Shown here: positions 19,308 to 28,237 of the stretch, one piece after another
Layout of the letters: each line of letters opens with the position of its first letter
Numbering within the stretch: position 1 is the first letter of the stretch
Source: Gammaproteobacteria bacterium
Lineage (GTDB): Bacteria > Pseudomonadota > Gammaproteobacteria > Eutrophobiales > Eutrophobiaceae
Length of the DNA: 64,000 nucleotides
Reading direction: 5' to 3'
Assembly: GCA_022826885.1 (NCBI GenBank)
Contig: JAJDUB010000070.1
Location: 1-64,000, forward strand
Program-made: the position numbers and the translations under genes
Notes under the pieces: model-generated
What the model was told of the DNA's origin: nothing
Databases searched by the model: none
Seen by the model: only the letters and a program-made list of their open reading frames with translations

Positions 19308-20027
19308 GTGCTTCACAATCCTGATCAAGTTGCTCCAACTGTATTTTCCAAAGAACGGAAAATCAGTGCGCCCGGTATTAATTTGCCCGATGGATTTAAA
19401 TATGATACCCGTCTGAAAATGGATGGTTTAACGTTTCTTTCCAGGTTACAACAAGACAGCTTCCCTGTTGCATTTTTTGATCCCCAGTATCGCGGGATAC
19501 TGGATAAGCTTGGATATGGAAATGAAGGAGAAGACCGGGGTAAAGCAAGAAGTTCATTAAAACAGATGTCGGAAGACATAATTTGTCAGTTTATTGCCGG
19601 TTTAAACCGCATTCTGCTTCCAAGCGGCCATTTGTTCCTATGGATGGACAAATTTCATTTATGTACCGGGTTTACTGATTGGCTGAATGGGACACAACTG
19701 GAAGTAGTAGACATGTTGACCTGGGATAAAGGACGCATGGGTATGGGATACCGGACCAGGCGACGGTGTGAGTATTTAATTATCCTTCAAAAGCAACCCC
19801 GACGCGCTAAAGGCGTTTGGAAAATACATAATATACCTGATGTCTGGCTTGAAACTGTCGAGCGCAATGGGCACGCCCACAAAAAACCAGTTCGATTGCA
19901 AGAAGAACTCATCTCTGCCGTTTCTAATGAGGGTGATGTTGTCGTTGATCCGGCTGCCGGGAGTTTTTCAGTCATGGAAGCCTGCAAACTGCGTAATCGT
20001 AAATTTCTGGGCTGCGATATTTTGTAA
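19308..20027 (+). CDS. Orphan DNA methyltransferase (N4/N6, beta-type motif order)
   Basis: This 239-residue enzyme is predicted to transfer a methyl group from SAM to an amino group in DNA. Motif IV appears as FFDPQYRG, a DPPY variant, near residue 63. The SAM-binding motif VVDPAAGSFSVMEAC follows near the C terminus, so the order IV then I indicates beta class. The start is a GTG at 19308. No restriction endonuclease or specificity gene is adjacent. The gene is visibly AT-richer than its flanks, which suggests transfer. Possible roles are epigenetic regulation or protection from restriction. Confidence 0.82.
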   Translation: MLHNPDQVAPTVFSKERKISAPGINLPDGFKYDTRLKMDGLTFLSRLQQDSFPVAFFDPQYRGILDKLGYGNEGEDRGKARSSLKQMSEDIICQFIAGLNRILLPSGHLFLWMDKFHLCTGFTDWLNGTQLEVVDMLTWDKGRMGMGYRTRRRCEYLIILQKQPRRAKGVWKIHNIPDVWLETVERNGHAHKKPVRLQEELISAVSNEGDVVVDPAAGSFSVMEACKLRNRKFLGCDIL

Positions 20028-20031
20028 TGAG

Positions 20032-20946
20032 TCAAACCCGGGCAGTTCGTGGTCTGGAGTCTGATGAAAGATTGTACAGCAGGTCTTTAGCCAGCAGCTC
20101 TGCAATATCAGCCGGGCAGACGGATTGCAGGCCGCGCCAGGCCGGCACACTGTTGACCTCCAGCACCAGGTAGTTGCCCTGCGCATCGCGAATGATATCG
20201 ACGCCGCCGTAGCGGATGCCCGTTGCCTTCGAAGCCGCTTCGGCCAGCTCTCGTAATGCCGGGGTGAGAACAGCCGGCAGGCATTCACCGCCGCGGGCGC
20301 GGTTGGTGATCCAGTGTTCCGAGATGCGTTCCATGGCCGCTATCGCCTGGTGATTGATGACAAAAACCCGCCAGTCACGTCCGTTATGGTCATCCTGGTC
20401 GATGAACTGTTGCAGGTAATAGACACCGTTGATCAGTTCCGCGTCCAATTCATAATCTTCTGAGTCGATCAGTTGCAGGCCGCGCCCGCAGTTGCCGAAC
20501 AGGGGTTTTTGTACGATGGAGCGCCCTTTTTTCAGTTGCGCATGAATGACGCTGTGGGCTGCTTCATCGTTTTCACAGACCCAGACGGGCGGCGCAGGGA
20601 CCCCGTGTTGCATGAGCAGGAAGCTGGTCATGGCCTTGTCCACGGTGCGTTCGATGCTTACGGCGTCGTTATAGACAATGACGTCGCAGTGTTTCAATGC
20701 GTGCAGGATGTCCAGCCTGAACGTCACTTCTTCAAAACTGCCCGCGGCTACGGCCCGCACGAAAACGGCGTCCGGCAGGACATCGACAAAACCGGGGATA
20801 TTCAGTCCCGTGCGGGATTGTTCATAACCGATACCGCAATCCCTTAAGGAAACGACCTGTGTCTGTGAGCTGTTGCGCCCGAACGCGTCTGCCAGCCGCT
20901 GTTCATGCCAGCCGTTGTTCTCCGAGAAGATAACGATATGTTTCAT
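20032..20946 (-). CDS. RimK-like ATP-grasp ligase
   Basis: This 304-residue ATP-grasp protein has the RimK/glutathione-synthetase arrangement: a central KGRSIVQKPLFGNCGRGLQL (nucleotide-binding loop) and a C-terminal magnesium-binding segment GGVDIIRDAQGNYLVLEVN. Such enzymes form an amide bond by activating a carboxylate as acyl phosphate, often adding glutamate. The divergent gene encodes a second, different ATP-grasp protein. Similar pairs occur in tetrahydromethanopterin-linked C1 clusters of methylotrophs as I recall, but no other C1 gene is here, so I leave the substrate open. Confidence 0.78.
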   Translation of the reverse strand: MKHIVIFSENNGWHEQRLADAFGRNSSQTQVVSLRDCGIGYEQSRTGLNIPGFVDVLPDAVFVRAVAAGSFEEVTFRLDILHALKHCDVIVYNDAVSIERTVDKAMTSFLLMQHGVPAPPVWVCENDEAAHSVIHAQLKKGRSIVQKPLFGNCGRGLQLIDSEDYELDAELINGVYYLQQFIDQDDHNGRDWRVFVINHQAIAAMERISEHWITNRARGGECLPAVLTPALRELAEAASKATGIRYGGVDIIRDAQGNYLVLEVNSVPAWRGLQSVCPADIAELLAKDLLYNLSSDSRPRTARV

Positions 20947-20960
20947 AACTGTAGGTGGAA

Positions 20961-21012
20961 GGGGACGGACCCCCGCTTACAACATGCGGGGGCATGCTTA
21001 AAATCCGTCCCC
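20961..21012 (+). repeat. Family B palindromic element
   Basis: This 52-bp element has outer arms GGGGACGGA and TCCGTCCCC and inner self-complementary segments around GCATG. It sits in the divergent gap between the two ATP-grasp genes. Its reverse complement matches the copy at 21415 at 48 of 52 positions, so the two form an inverted pair about 400 bp apart. Confidence 0.88.
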
Positions 21013-21044
21013 GAATTCTTAAATGCCACCATTATAATGATGTC

Positions 21045-22193
21045 ATGAGCGATAACCCACTAATCATTGTCGGCGCCAGTGCCAGAGCAGCGGCTTTTTC
21101 TGCGCACAGGGCCGGATATGCACCGTACTGGCTGGATCAGTTCGGGGATGAAGACCTGCGGCAGCGCTTCCCGGGAAATGTCATACCCGATTATCCGCAG
21201 GCGGCAGTTGAACTGATTGCCGGGGCGCCTGATGCGCCGTTTCTGGTTACTGGCGCAATGGAGAATCATCCGAGCGTTCTTGAACAGCTTTGCGCGCAAC
21301 GAAAATTACTGGGCAACCCGAAACCGGTCTGTTCCAGGGTGCGGGACCCGTCCATATTATACGAGGCGTTGCGGCGGAACAGGGTTCCTTGCCCTGAGAT
21401 ACGGGCGGTTGAACGGGGACGGACTTTAAGCATGCCTCAGCATGTTGTAAGCGGGGGCCCGTCCCCCCCCATCAATGACTGGCTGATGAAGCCTTTGCGA
21501 AGCGCCGGCGGGATTGGAACCCGGCACTATCACGGGCAACCCGTTGATGCTCGCTACTACCTGCAGGAATACCTGCGGGGCGACAGTTTTTCCGCAGTCT
21601 TCATCGGCGCTCGGGGGCATTGCCGGCTGTTGGGGGTGACGCGGCAGTTGGTCGGTTTACCCGAATTCCATGCCGGAGAATTCAGTTATTGCGGCAGCAT
21701 AGGTCCAATGGAATTGAACGGCACCGAAAACGAGCAATGGTGTCGTATAGGGGAGGTGCTTGCCGGTGAATTTGAGCTCAAGGGACTGTTCGGTGTCGAC
21801 GCGATAAAACGGCAGAACAGTATTTACCCTGTTGAAGTCAACCCCAGGTACACCGCATCGGTAGAAGTACTGGAACTTGCTTTGGACTGCCATGCAGTCA
21901 AATACCATTATGATGCCGGTAACAATCAGGCGCTCACCATCGAGGAACGAACGCCCCGCCACAAGGTCGGCAAGGCCATCCTGTTTGCGCCGGAGGACCT
22001 GGTTTTTACCGGGTGCGACCAGGGCGGGTTTACCATTGCAGACATCCCCGCACCGGGTACGGCAATACAACAGGGCCAACCAATCCTGACCATACTAGTG
22101 GAATCAATGGGGTCAGACTCCATTGATTCCATCATGCATAGCCTGAAGCGAGCAGCCGGCAGTATTTGCGAAAGCCTGGGGGTTGCTTTGTGA
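21045..22193 (+). CDS. ATP-grasp domain protein with palindromic repeats in frame
   Basis: This 382-residue protein starts at ATG 21045 (MSDNPLIIVGASARAAA). The open frame extends to a GTG at 20955, but that would translate the upstream family B repeat. The N-terminal preATP-grasp domain and a C-terminal ATP-grasp core with FGVDAIKRQNSIYPVEVNPR are present; the conserved DxxxxxxxYxxEVNPR segment implies an active ligase. Residues about 124-141 are encoded by a family B element (21415-21466), and a further palindrome at 22100-22130 encodes residues near 353-362. Both keep the frame. The function is unknown; pairing with the divergent RimK-like gene suggests a shared ligation pathway. Confidence 0.78.
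   Translation: MSDNPLIIVGASARAAAFSAHRAGYAPYWLDQFGDEDLRQRFPGNVIPDYPQAAVELIAGAPDAPFLVTGAMENHPSVLEQLCAQRKLLGNPKPVCSRVRDPSILYEALRRNRVPCPEIRAVERGRTLSMPQHVVSGGPSPPINDWLMKPLRSAGGIGTRHYHGQPVDARYYLQEYLRGDSFSAVFIGARGHCRLLGVTRQLVGLPEFHAGEFSYCGSIGPMELNGTENEQWCRIGEVLAGEFELKGLFGVDAIKRQNSIYPVEVNPRYTASVEVLELALDCHAVKYHYDAGNNQALTIEERTPRHKVGKAILFAPEDLVFTGCDQGGFTIADIPAPGTAIQQGQPILTILVESMGSDSIDSIMHSLKRAAGSICESLGVAL
21415..21466 (-). repeat. Family B element inserted in a coding region
   Basis: This 52-bp copy is in reverse orientation relative to the one at 20961, with four mismatches. It lies inside the ATP-grasp gene and is read through without a stop. It is absent from the fold logic of the family: it separates the N-terminal domain from the DWLMKP strand of the ATP-grasp core. 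Confidence 0.87.
22100..22130. repeat. Perfect 11-bp inverted repeat in the ATP-grasp coding region
   Basis: GGAATCAATGG and CCATTGATTCC are exact reverse complements around the 9-base loop GGTCAGACT. The string GGGGTCAGA overlaps the first arm and resembles the tip of family A, but the rest differs, so it may be a third palindrome type. It encodes a Ser/Asp-rich stretch near the C terminus. Confidence 0.7.
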
Positions 22194-22224
22194 TAAAATG
22201 CGCGGCCTGATTCGGAGAAAGTAA

Positions 22225-22779
22225 ATGGAACAATTCAGAGGAACAACGATCCTGTCGGTGCGGCGGGGTAACAAAGTGGTTGTTGGCGGAGACGGCCAGG
22301 TATCCCTCGGTGATACCGTAATGAAAGGCAATGCCAGCAAGATCAGGAAGCTGTACCGTGAACAGGTCATGGCGGGATTTGCGGGCGGGACTGCGGATGC
22401 GTTTACCCTGTTCGAACGCTTCGAGGCCAAGCTGGAATCCCACCAGGGCCAACTGGTGCGTTCGGCCGTCGAACTGGCCAAGGACTGGCGCACGGACCGG
22501 ATGTTGAGACGTCTGGAAGCCATGTTGTGCGTTGCCGACAAATCCAATTCGCTCCTGATTTCCGGCAACGGTGACGTGATAGAACCTGAAACCGGCATCA
22601 TGGCTATCGGTTCCGGGGGAGCTTATGCCAAGGCCGCCGCGCTGGCGCTGCTGGAAAACACGGAACTGGGCGCGCGCGAGATTGTCGAAAAAGCCCTGCA
22701 CATTGCTGCCGACATCTGCATTTACACGAACCGTAACATCACCCTGGAAGAACTGCCTTCCGAAGGAGCGAGAAAATAG
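22225..22779 (+). CDS. hslV: ATP-dependent protease proteolytic subunit HslV
   Basis: This 184-residue threonine peptidase forms the HslV core. The N-terminal Thr follows a short propeptide in [15 protein letters not shown], and the family segment [12 protein letters not shown] follows. The C-terminal half includes [14 protein letters not shown]. It assembles with HslU to degrade misfolded cytoplasmic proteins. The stop overlaps the GTG start of hslU by one base, and a GGAG site lies just before the ATG. Confidence 0.96.
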   Translation: MEQFRGTTILSVRRGNKVVVGGDGQVSLGDTVMKGNASKIRKLYREQVMAGFAGGTADAFTLFERFEAKLESHQGQLVRSAVELAKDWRTDRMLRRLEAMLCVADKSNSLLISGNGDVIEPETGIMAIGSGGAYAKAAALALLENTELGAREIVEKALHIAADICIYTNRNITLEELPSEGARK

Positions 22780-24098
22780 TGGAAGCACTGACGCCGAAAC
22801 AGATCGTCGCGGAACTGGATAAGCATATCATCGGCCAGGACGCGGCAAAGCGGGCTGTGGCGATTGCATTGCGCAACCGCTGGCGGCGCGCCCAGGTCAA
22901 TGAGGAATTGAGAAACGAAATCACGCCCAAGAATATCCTGATGATCGGCCCTACGGGTGTGGGGAAGACGGAGATCGCCCGGCGACTGGCCAAACTGGCG
23001 AACGCGCCTTTCATCAAGATTGAGGCGACCAAGTTTACCGAAGTGGGTTATGTAGGCAGGGACGTGGAATCCATTGTGCGGGACCTGGCAGACGTCGCCG
23101 TCAAGATGACCCGTGAAGAAGAGATGGAAAAAGTGCGGGACCGGGCCGAACGGGCCGCGGAAAACCGGGTGCTGGATATTCTTCTGCCGCCTGCCCGGAT
23201 GGGTACGGAGGAAGAACAGGCCAGCACTACCAGGGAGAGGTTCCGCACACTGTTGAACAGCGGTGAACTGAATGACAAGGAAGTCGAGATAGAAGTCAGC
23301 ATGCCGGCCATCGGTGTGGAGATCATGGCGCCGCCGGGTATGGAAGAGATGACCAGCCAGTTGCAAGGGCTGTTCCAGAGCATGGGCAGTGAAAAAAAGC
23401 GCACCAGAAAAGTGCGGATCAGGGAGGCGCTCAAAATCCTGGCAGAGGAAGAAGCTGCAAAAATGGTGAACGAGGATGAGATCAAGGTCAGGGCACTGGA
23501 GAACGTGGAGCAGAACGGCCTGGTATTCCTGGATGAGATTGACAAGGTGACGCGCCGCGCCGAGGTAAGCGGCGCGGACGTGTCCAGGGAAGGCGTGCAG
23601 CGCGACCTGCTGCCGCTGGTGGAAGGCTCTACGGTGACGACCCGCTACGGCATGGTGAAAACGGACCACATACTGTTCATCGCCTCCGGCGCGTTTCATT
23701 TTTCCAAACCATCCGACCTGATCCCCGAACTGCAGGGCAGGTTGCCGATACGGGTGGAACTCGATGCCCTGGGCGTGGACGAGTTCAGCCGTATCCTGGT
23801 CGAACCCGACGCTTCACTGACACAGCAGTACTCGGCGCTCATGGAGACCGAACAGGTTGAACTGTCATTTTCCGGGGATGGCATTGCGCGTATTGCCGAA
23901 ATCGCCTGGCAGGTCAACGAGTCCACGGAGAATATCGGCGCCCGGCGCCTGCACACGGTCATGGAGCGCCTGCTGGAAACCCTGTCTTTCGAGGCGCCCG
24001 ACCAGGGAGAAAAAACCATAAGAATAGACGCCCGCTACGTGAACGACCACCTCGAAGACCTGATCAAGGACGAGGACCTGACCCGGTATATCCTCTGA
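22779..24098 (+). CDS. hslU: HslU ATPase subunit of the HslUV protease
   Basis: This 439-residue AAA+ unfoldase starts with GTG at 22779, immediately coupled to hslV. It has the N-terminal [20 protein letters not shown], Walker [10 protein letters not shown] (about residues 54-62), an I domain between about 110 and 230, Walker [10 protein letters not shown], and the sensor-2 region [17 protein letters not shown]. The protein ends in DLTRYIL, the C-terminal tail that inserts into HslV. It is often induced by heat shock; no sigma-32 promoter was searched for in detail. Confidence 0.96.
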   Translation: MEALTPKQIVAELDKHIIGQDAAKRAVAIALRNRWRRAQVNEELRNEITPKNILMIGPTGVGKTEIARRLAKLANAPFIKIEATKFTEVGYVGRDVESIVRDLADVAVKMTREEEMEKVRDRAERAAENRVLDILLPPARMGTEEEQASTTRERFRTLLNSGELNDKEVEIEVSMPAIGVEIMAPPGMEEMTSQLQGLFQSMGSEKKRTRKVRIREALKILAEEEAAKMVNEDEIKVRALENVEQNGLVFLDEIDKVTRRAEVSGADVSREGVQRDLLPLVEGSTVTTRYGMVKTDHILFIASGAFHFSKPSDLIPELQGRLPIRVELDALGVDEFSRILVEPDASLTQQYSALMETEQVELSFSGDGIARIAEIAWQVNESTENIGARRLHTVMERLLETLSFEAPDQGEKTIRIDARYVNDHLEDLIKDEDLTRYIL

Positions 24099-24104
24099 GC
24101 GGTC

Positions 24105-24458
24105 ATGAGACCCGTATCCGTCAGCCTGAAGAAAAAATCGCGCTGCCTGGTGCTGGAATATCCCGATGGGAAAAGCTTCAGCCTGGCTTGTGAGCTGCTG
24201 CGAGTTTATTCGCCTTCTGCCGAAGTGCGCGGGCATGGGCCCGGCCAGGAGATTTTGCAGACGGGCAAGGAAAACGTGAACATCGACACGGTCGAACCGG
24301 TCGGCAGTTACGCGCTGAAACTGTGCTTTGACGACGGCCATAACTCCGGCATCTATACCTGGGATTACCTGTATCAACTGGGTGAAAACCAGGAACGCCA
24401 CTGGCAGTCCTACCTGGCCGCGTTGGAAAAGGCAGGCTACACACGCCAGGTACAATGA
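24105..24458 (+). CDS. DUF971 domain protein
   Basis: This 117-residue protein belongs to the DUF971 family, related to the N-terminal domain of gamma-butyrobetaine hydroxylase. It has the signature LRVYSPSAEVRGHG and the C-terminal GIYTWDYLY segment. Members occur just after hslVU in many gammaproteobacteria, as here, 6 bases after hslU. Related proteins are linked to iron-sulfur cluster biology in some bacteria, but the role here is not established. Confidence 0.85.
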   Translation: MRPVSVSLKKKSRCLVLEYPDGKSFSLACELLRVYSPSAEVRGHGPGQEILQTGKENVNIDTVEPVGSYALKLCFDDGHNSGIYTWDYLYQLGENQERHWQSYLAALEKAGYTRQVQ

Positions 24459-24482
24459 ACCAGACAGTCAATTTTAAAGTAA

Positions 24483-24525
24483 GGGGTCAGAGTAAAAATT
24501 TTGACGAATTTCTTACTCTGACCCC
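24483..24525 (+). repeat. Family A palindromic element
   Basis: A 43-bp orientation F copy with core AAAAATTTTGACGAATTTC, 24 bp after the DUF971 stop and 9 bp before ubiE. It therefore lies inside the ubiE leader. Confidence 0.9.
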
Positions 24526-24534
24526 CCAAATCCT

Positions 24535-25269
24535 ATGAACGAGCCGGTCGATTTCGGTTTCCGGGAGGTTCCCAGGGAAGAAAAAGCCCGGCGCGTGGAC
24601 GAGGTCTTCAGTTCGGTCGCTTCACGCTATGACCTGATGAACGACCTGATGTCCTTTGGCATACACCGTTACTGGAAACGCCTGTGTGTCCACCTGGCCC
24701 GCCTGCGGCCCGGCTCAAGGGTACTGGACGTCGCATCCGGGACAGGCGACCTTGCCGCCCTGCTGAACCGGTCGGGTTGTGACGTCGTCTCGTGTGATAT
24801 CAACGAGGCCATGCTGAGATCCGGCAGGGACAAGCTCGCGGACAGGGGGCTGGTCAGCGATGTACATTACGTGCGGGCAGACGCGGAACGGCTGCCGTTT
24901 GCCGGCAACAGCTTCGATTGCGCCACTCTCGCTTTCGGCCTGCGCAATATGACCGACAAACCGGCAGCGCTACGCGCCATACACGCCGGGCTGAAATATG
25001 GCGGCCAGGTTCTTGTCCTTGAATTCTCCAGGGTAACTTCCGACCTGTTGAGACGGGTTTATGACAGCTATTCGTTCCATGCCATCCCTGCCATGGGGAA
25101 ACTGGTGCTGCAGGACCCCGACAGCTACCGCTACCTGGTCGAGTCGATCAGGATGCACCCGGACCAGGACAGCCTGAAAACAATGCTGGAGGAGGCCGGT
25201 TTTTCCCGCGTCGACTACCTGAACCTGAGCGGCGGCATCGTCGCACTGCACCAGGGTTACAAGTTATGA
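24535..25269 (+). CDS. ubiE: Ubiquinone/menaquinone C-methyltransferase UbiE
   Basis: This 244-residue SAM-dependent methyltransferase acts on 2-polyprenyl-6-methoxy-1,4-benzoquinol and, where present, demethylmenaquinol. It has the family segment VFSSVASRYDLMNDLMSFG, the SAM motif VLDVASGTGDLAALL, and LAFGLRNMTD. The C terminus LSGGIVALHQGYKL is typical of UbiE. It starts the ubiE-ubiJ-ubiB order of gammaproteobacteria. A family A element sits 9 bases before the start and may affect translation or mRNA structure. Confidence 0.95.
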   Translation: MNEPVDFGFREVPREEKARRVDEVFSSVASRYDLMNDLMSFGIHRYWKRLCVHLARLRPGSRVLDVASGTGDLAALLNRSGCDVVSCDINEAMLRSGRDKLADRGLVSDVHYVRADAERLPFAGNSFDCATLAFGLRNMTDKPAALRAIHAGLKYGGQVLVLEFSRVTSDLLRRVYDSYSFHAIPAMGKLVLQDPDSYRYLVESIRMHPDQDSLKTMLEEAGFSRVDYLNLSGGIVALHQGYKL

Positions 25270-25296
25270 TCAAATACCCCGGTGACAGGAAAGCAA

Positions 25297-25338
25297 GGGG
25301 TCAGAGTAAGAAATTCGCAGAATTTTTACTCTGACCCC
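25297..25338 (-). repeat. Family A palindromic element
   Basis: A 42-bp orientation R copy between ubiE and ubiJ, 27 bp after the ubiE stop. It splits an operon that is usually tightly spaced. Confidence 0.9.
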
Positions 25339-25366
25339 AACAATCTGATAGTACTGAAAGTAAATC

Positions 25367-25951
25367 ATGCAAACACTGCAACACTTCATTAACCAACTGC
25401 TGTCCCAGGACCCGGAAACCCTGGATGAACTGGCCGGTCTCTCAGGCAAGGTAATCCAGGTAGAACTGCTCAATACCGCACAGCCCGCCATCAGCCTGTT
25501 CATTCAGGATTACGGCGTGCGCATAGAAACGGATCACGCAGCCGAGGCAGACGTCCTGATCCGGGGCACACCCCTGAACCTGCTGGCCTACCTGCGCCCA
25601 TCGGGGGAGGGCCGGCCGGCCGTAGCCGGGGACCTGGAAATCAGGGGCGACCTGGGCCTGGCGCAGGATTTCCAACGCCTCATGCGCAAGTTCGAGATCG
25701 ATCCGGAAGAGCAGGCCGCGCGCGTGCTCGGAGATACCCTGGCGCACAAGGCAGCCAACCTTGCGCGCATGGGCGCTGATTTTCTGCGGCAGTTAAAAGA
25801 TAAAATCGAACTGGACCTGAGCGAATACGCCTTGTACGAAACGGAATTATTGCCCGAACGGGATGAAATCGAACGCTTCAATAACTCTGTGGACGAATTA
25901 CGCGATGACCTGGAACGCCTCAAACAGAGAGTATATAAACTACAGATATAA
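25367..25951 (+). CDS. ubiJ: Ubiquinone biosynthesis accessory factor UbiJ
   Basis: This 194-residue protein has an N-terminal SCP2 lipid-binding domain (segments LSGKVIQVELLN and DVLIRGTPLNLLAYL) and a C-terminal region with coiled-coil character (VDELRDDLERLKQRVYKLQ). UbiJ scaffolds the soluble Ubi metabolon and binds the hydrophobic intermediates. Its position between ubiE and ubiB is diagnostic. The stop codon abuts half of a family A element. Confidence 0.92.
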   Translation: MQTLQHFINQLLSQDPETLDELAGLSGKVIQVELLNTAQPAISLFIQDYGVRIETDHAAEADVLIRGTPLNLLAYLRPSGEGRPAVAGDLEIRGDLGLAQDFQRLMRKFEIDPEEQAARVLGDTLAHKAANLARMGADFLRQLKDKIELDLSEYALYETELLPERDEIERFNNSVDELRDDLERLKQRVYKLQI

Positions 25952-25968
25952 ATTTTTACTCTGACCCC
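25951..25968 (-). repeat. Half of a family A element
   Basis: Only one arm remains (AATTTTTACTCTGACCCC), starting at the last base of the ubiJ stop codon and ending 14 bp before ubiB. The other arm has been lost or replaced by coding sequence. Confidence 0.75.
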
Positions 25969-25982
25969 ATAAATCCAGTTCA

Positions 25983-27644
25983 ATGTTGACTATAGGACAA
26001 ATTTTCAGACTGCTGACCATCCAGCGTGTGCTCGTGAAACACGGACTGGATGAACTGGTCTTCACGTTGCACCTGTTTCGTTCGGTCAGGTGGTTGCAGC
26101 GCCTGCTGCCATGGAACTGGTTCCGCAAGCTTGATGAAACCAGGGGAGTCAGGTTGCGTCTGGCCCTGGAAAATCTGGGTCCCATTTACGTAAAGTTCGG
26201 CCAGCAACTGTCGACCCGGCGCGATATGTTGCCCGACGACGTCGCCCTGGAACTGGCGAAGCTGCAGGACAAGGTGCCGCCATTCCCCGGCAGCATAGCC
26301 AGGGAGATCATAGAACGCTCGTTGGGAAAAAAGATTGAGGACATATTCAGGGATTTTGACGAAACTCCGCTGGCATCGGCCTCGGTGGCCCAGGTACACG
26401 CCGCCACGCTGAAGGACGGCCGGAAGATGATCGTAAAGGTCATTCGTCCCGGGATAACAAGATTAATCAGCCGCGATCTCGGCATTATCAATATCCTCGC
26501 AGAGACACTGGAGCGTTATTCCAGGGACGCAAGACGCCTGAAGCCCAGCGCGGTCGTCGCCGAGTTTGAGAAGACCCTGCTTAATGAACTGGATTTGATG
26601 AGAGAAGCGGCATCGGCATCACAGTTGCGGCGCAACTTTTCCGACTCGGAGGTGTTATACGTCCCGGAGGTGGCGTGGGAACTGACGAACCGGGACGTGA
26701 TGGTGATGGAACGCGTGACTGGAATACCCGTAAGTGACATACCGGCCCTGGAGCAGGCGGGGGTGGACCTGAAATGGCTGGCTGAACGCGGGGTGGAGAT
26801 TTTTTTCACCCAGGTGTTCCGGGACAGTTTTTTCCATGCGGACATGCATCCCGGCAATATCTTTATTCAGCCGGACGGTGACGGCCATGCCCGCATCATG
26901 ATAGTGGATTTCGGCATCATGAGCTCCCTGAGTGAATACGACCAGCGTTACCTGGCGGATAACTTTCTGGCATTCCTGAACCGTGACTATCAGCGGGTTG
27001 CCGAATTGCACATAGAATCGGGCTGGGTCCCGCCTGAGACCCGGGTGGATGAGTTCGAGTTCGCCATCCGCACGGTCTGCGAGCCGATGTTCGACCGGCC
27101 AATCCGGGAGCTTTCTATCGGCACGCTGCTGTTGCGACTGTTCCAGACGGCCCGGCAGTTCAACATGGTTATTCTGCCGCAACTGCTGCTGTTGCAGAAG
27201 ACCCTGGTCAATATCGAGGGACTGGGCCGCCAGCTCCACCCCGACCTGGACCTGTGGGCCACGGCGAAACCCATCATGCAGCGCTGGATGGATGACCGTG
27301 TAGGTCTCAGGGCCATGCTGAAGGGAACCAGGGATACGGTTCCCTACTGGCTGAACCGGCTGCCCCAGTTTCCCCACAAGGTGATGGAACTGGTAGACCG
27401 CCTGCAGGACGGCCGGTTCCAGGTGGAGTTGAAATCAGGCGAAGTCGACGAACTACGCAGTGAATTACGCAGGAACAACAGGAATAATACCCGTGTCATC
27501 ATCGGTTGCGCCCTGGTACTGGCTGCACTTGTAATCTACCTGATCGGCCCCGGCGCCTGGATAATTACGGGGTTTCCCCTGTTGCCCCTGCTGCTCGGCA
27601 TAACCGGCGGCTGGCTGGTCGTCAAGGTATTGGGCGAACTGTAA
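25983..27644 (+). CDS. ubiB: ABC1-family atypical kinase UbiB
   Basis: This 553-residue membrane protein promotes ubiquinone biosynthesis through ATPase activity. The KxGQ motif is in YVKFGQQLSTRRDMLPDD, the Ala-rich loop in LASASVAQVHAA, and the catalytic regions in FFHADMHPGNIF and MIVDFGIMS. Two C-terminal hydrophobic helices (GCALVLAALVIYLIGPGAWI and LPLLLGITGGWLVVKVL) anchor it to the inner membrane. All hallmarks of UbiB are intact. Confidence 0.95.
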   Translation: MLTIGQIFRLLTIQRVLVKHGLDELVFTLHLFRSVRWLQRLLPWNWFRKLDETRGVRLRLALENLGPIYVKFGQQLSTRRDMLPDDVALELAKLQDKVPPFPGSIAREIIERSLGKKIEDIFRDFDETPLASASVAQVHAATLKDGRKMIVKVIRPGITRLISRDLGIINILAETLERYSRDARRLKPSAVVAEFEKTLLNELDLMREAASASQLRRNFSDSEVLYVPEVAWELTNRDVMVMERVTGIPVSDIPALEQAGVDLKWLAERGVEIFFTQVFRDSFFHADMHPGNIFIQPDGDGHARIMIVDFGIMSSLSEYDQRYLADNFLAFLNRDYQRVAELHIESGWVPPETRVDEFEFAIRTVCEPMFDRPIRELSIGTLLLRLFQTARQFNMVILPQLLLLQKTLVNIEGLGRQLHPDLDLWATAKPIMQRWMDDRVGLRAMLKGTRDTVPYWLNRLPQFPHKVMELVDRLQDGRFQVELKSGEVDELRSELRRNNRNNTRVIIGCALVLAALVIYLIGPGAWIITGFPLLPLLLGITGGWLVVKVLGEL

Positions 27645-27681
27645 AGATATTCAGGACCTGGGTAGGAGCTTCAGAGCTTCA

Positions 27682-27723
27682 GGGGTCAGAGTAAGAAATT
27701 CGAAGAATTTTTACTCTGACCCC
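27682..27723 (-). repeat. Family A palindromic element
   Basis: A 42-bp orientation R copy, the exact reverse complement of the copies at 2055, 2266 and 41727. It lies 37 bp after ubiB in a convergent gap. About 80 bp of unassigned sequence follow before the toxin stop. Confidence 0.92.
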
Positions 27724-27805
27724 AGGATCCCACCGAATTCTACCCTGTCTCCCGGAAGGTCGCTGAGGAAGCCAGAAAAGCGCGGCTGCTCGCGCCGATT
27801 TTAAA

Positions 27806-28237
27806 CTACCATGCTCCGCCTGGTTCGTGAATATAATCCGACCGTAACTGAATTAAACGCGGCCTGATCCAGTTGGCTAATTGGTTCTCATTGAGACTGC
27901 CCTCGGCAAGTGCCAGAAATACAGAGAGCATCTCCTGATCACTCGCTTCAAGGCTCATGCCATTAACTGTAATAAACAATTCGCACAGAACCGCGGCCGT
28001 GCGTTTGTTGCCATCGACGAAGGGGTGATCTCTCGCTATCCCATAAGCCAGTGAGGCAGCCAGCGCAGCTATATCAGGGGAAGGATCACCATAGGCGTAA
28101 AGCTGTTGCGGCCTTGCCAGGGCGGATTTTAAAAGTGACTTGTCTCTTATACCAGCGCTGCCGCCGTGTTCGGTAATTTGTCTTGCATGGACGGCAATAA
28201 CGAGTTCTTCACTGATCCAGACCGGTCCATGCCTCAT
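27806..28237 (-). CDS. doc: Doc/Fic-type toxin
   Basis: This 143-residue Fic-fold protein is of Doc type. The active-site motif HPFVDGNKRTA (about residues 91-101) fits HxFx(D/E)GNxR; in phage P1 Doc this fold phosphorylates elongation factor Tu and stops translation. The N-terminal VIAVHARQITEHGGSAGIRD segment is also typical. Its start overlaps the antitoxin stop by 4 bases on the same strand, so the two are coupled. It is probably a type II toxin held inactive by the upstream AbrB-like protein. Confidence 0.9.
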   Translation of the reverse strand: MRHGPVWISEELVIAVHARQITEHGGSAGIRDKSLLKSALARPQQLYAYGDPSPDIAALAASLAYGIARDHPFVDGNKRTAAVLCELFITVNGMSLEASDQEMLSVFLALAEGSLNENQLANWIRPRLIQLRSDYIHEPGGAW

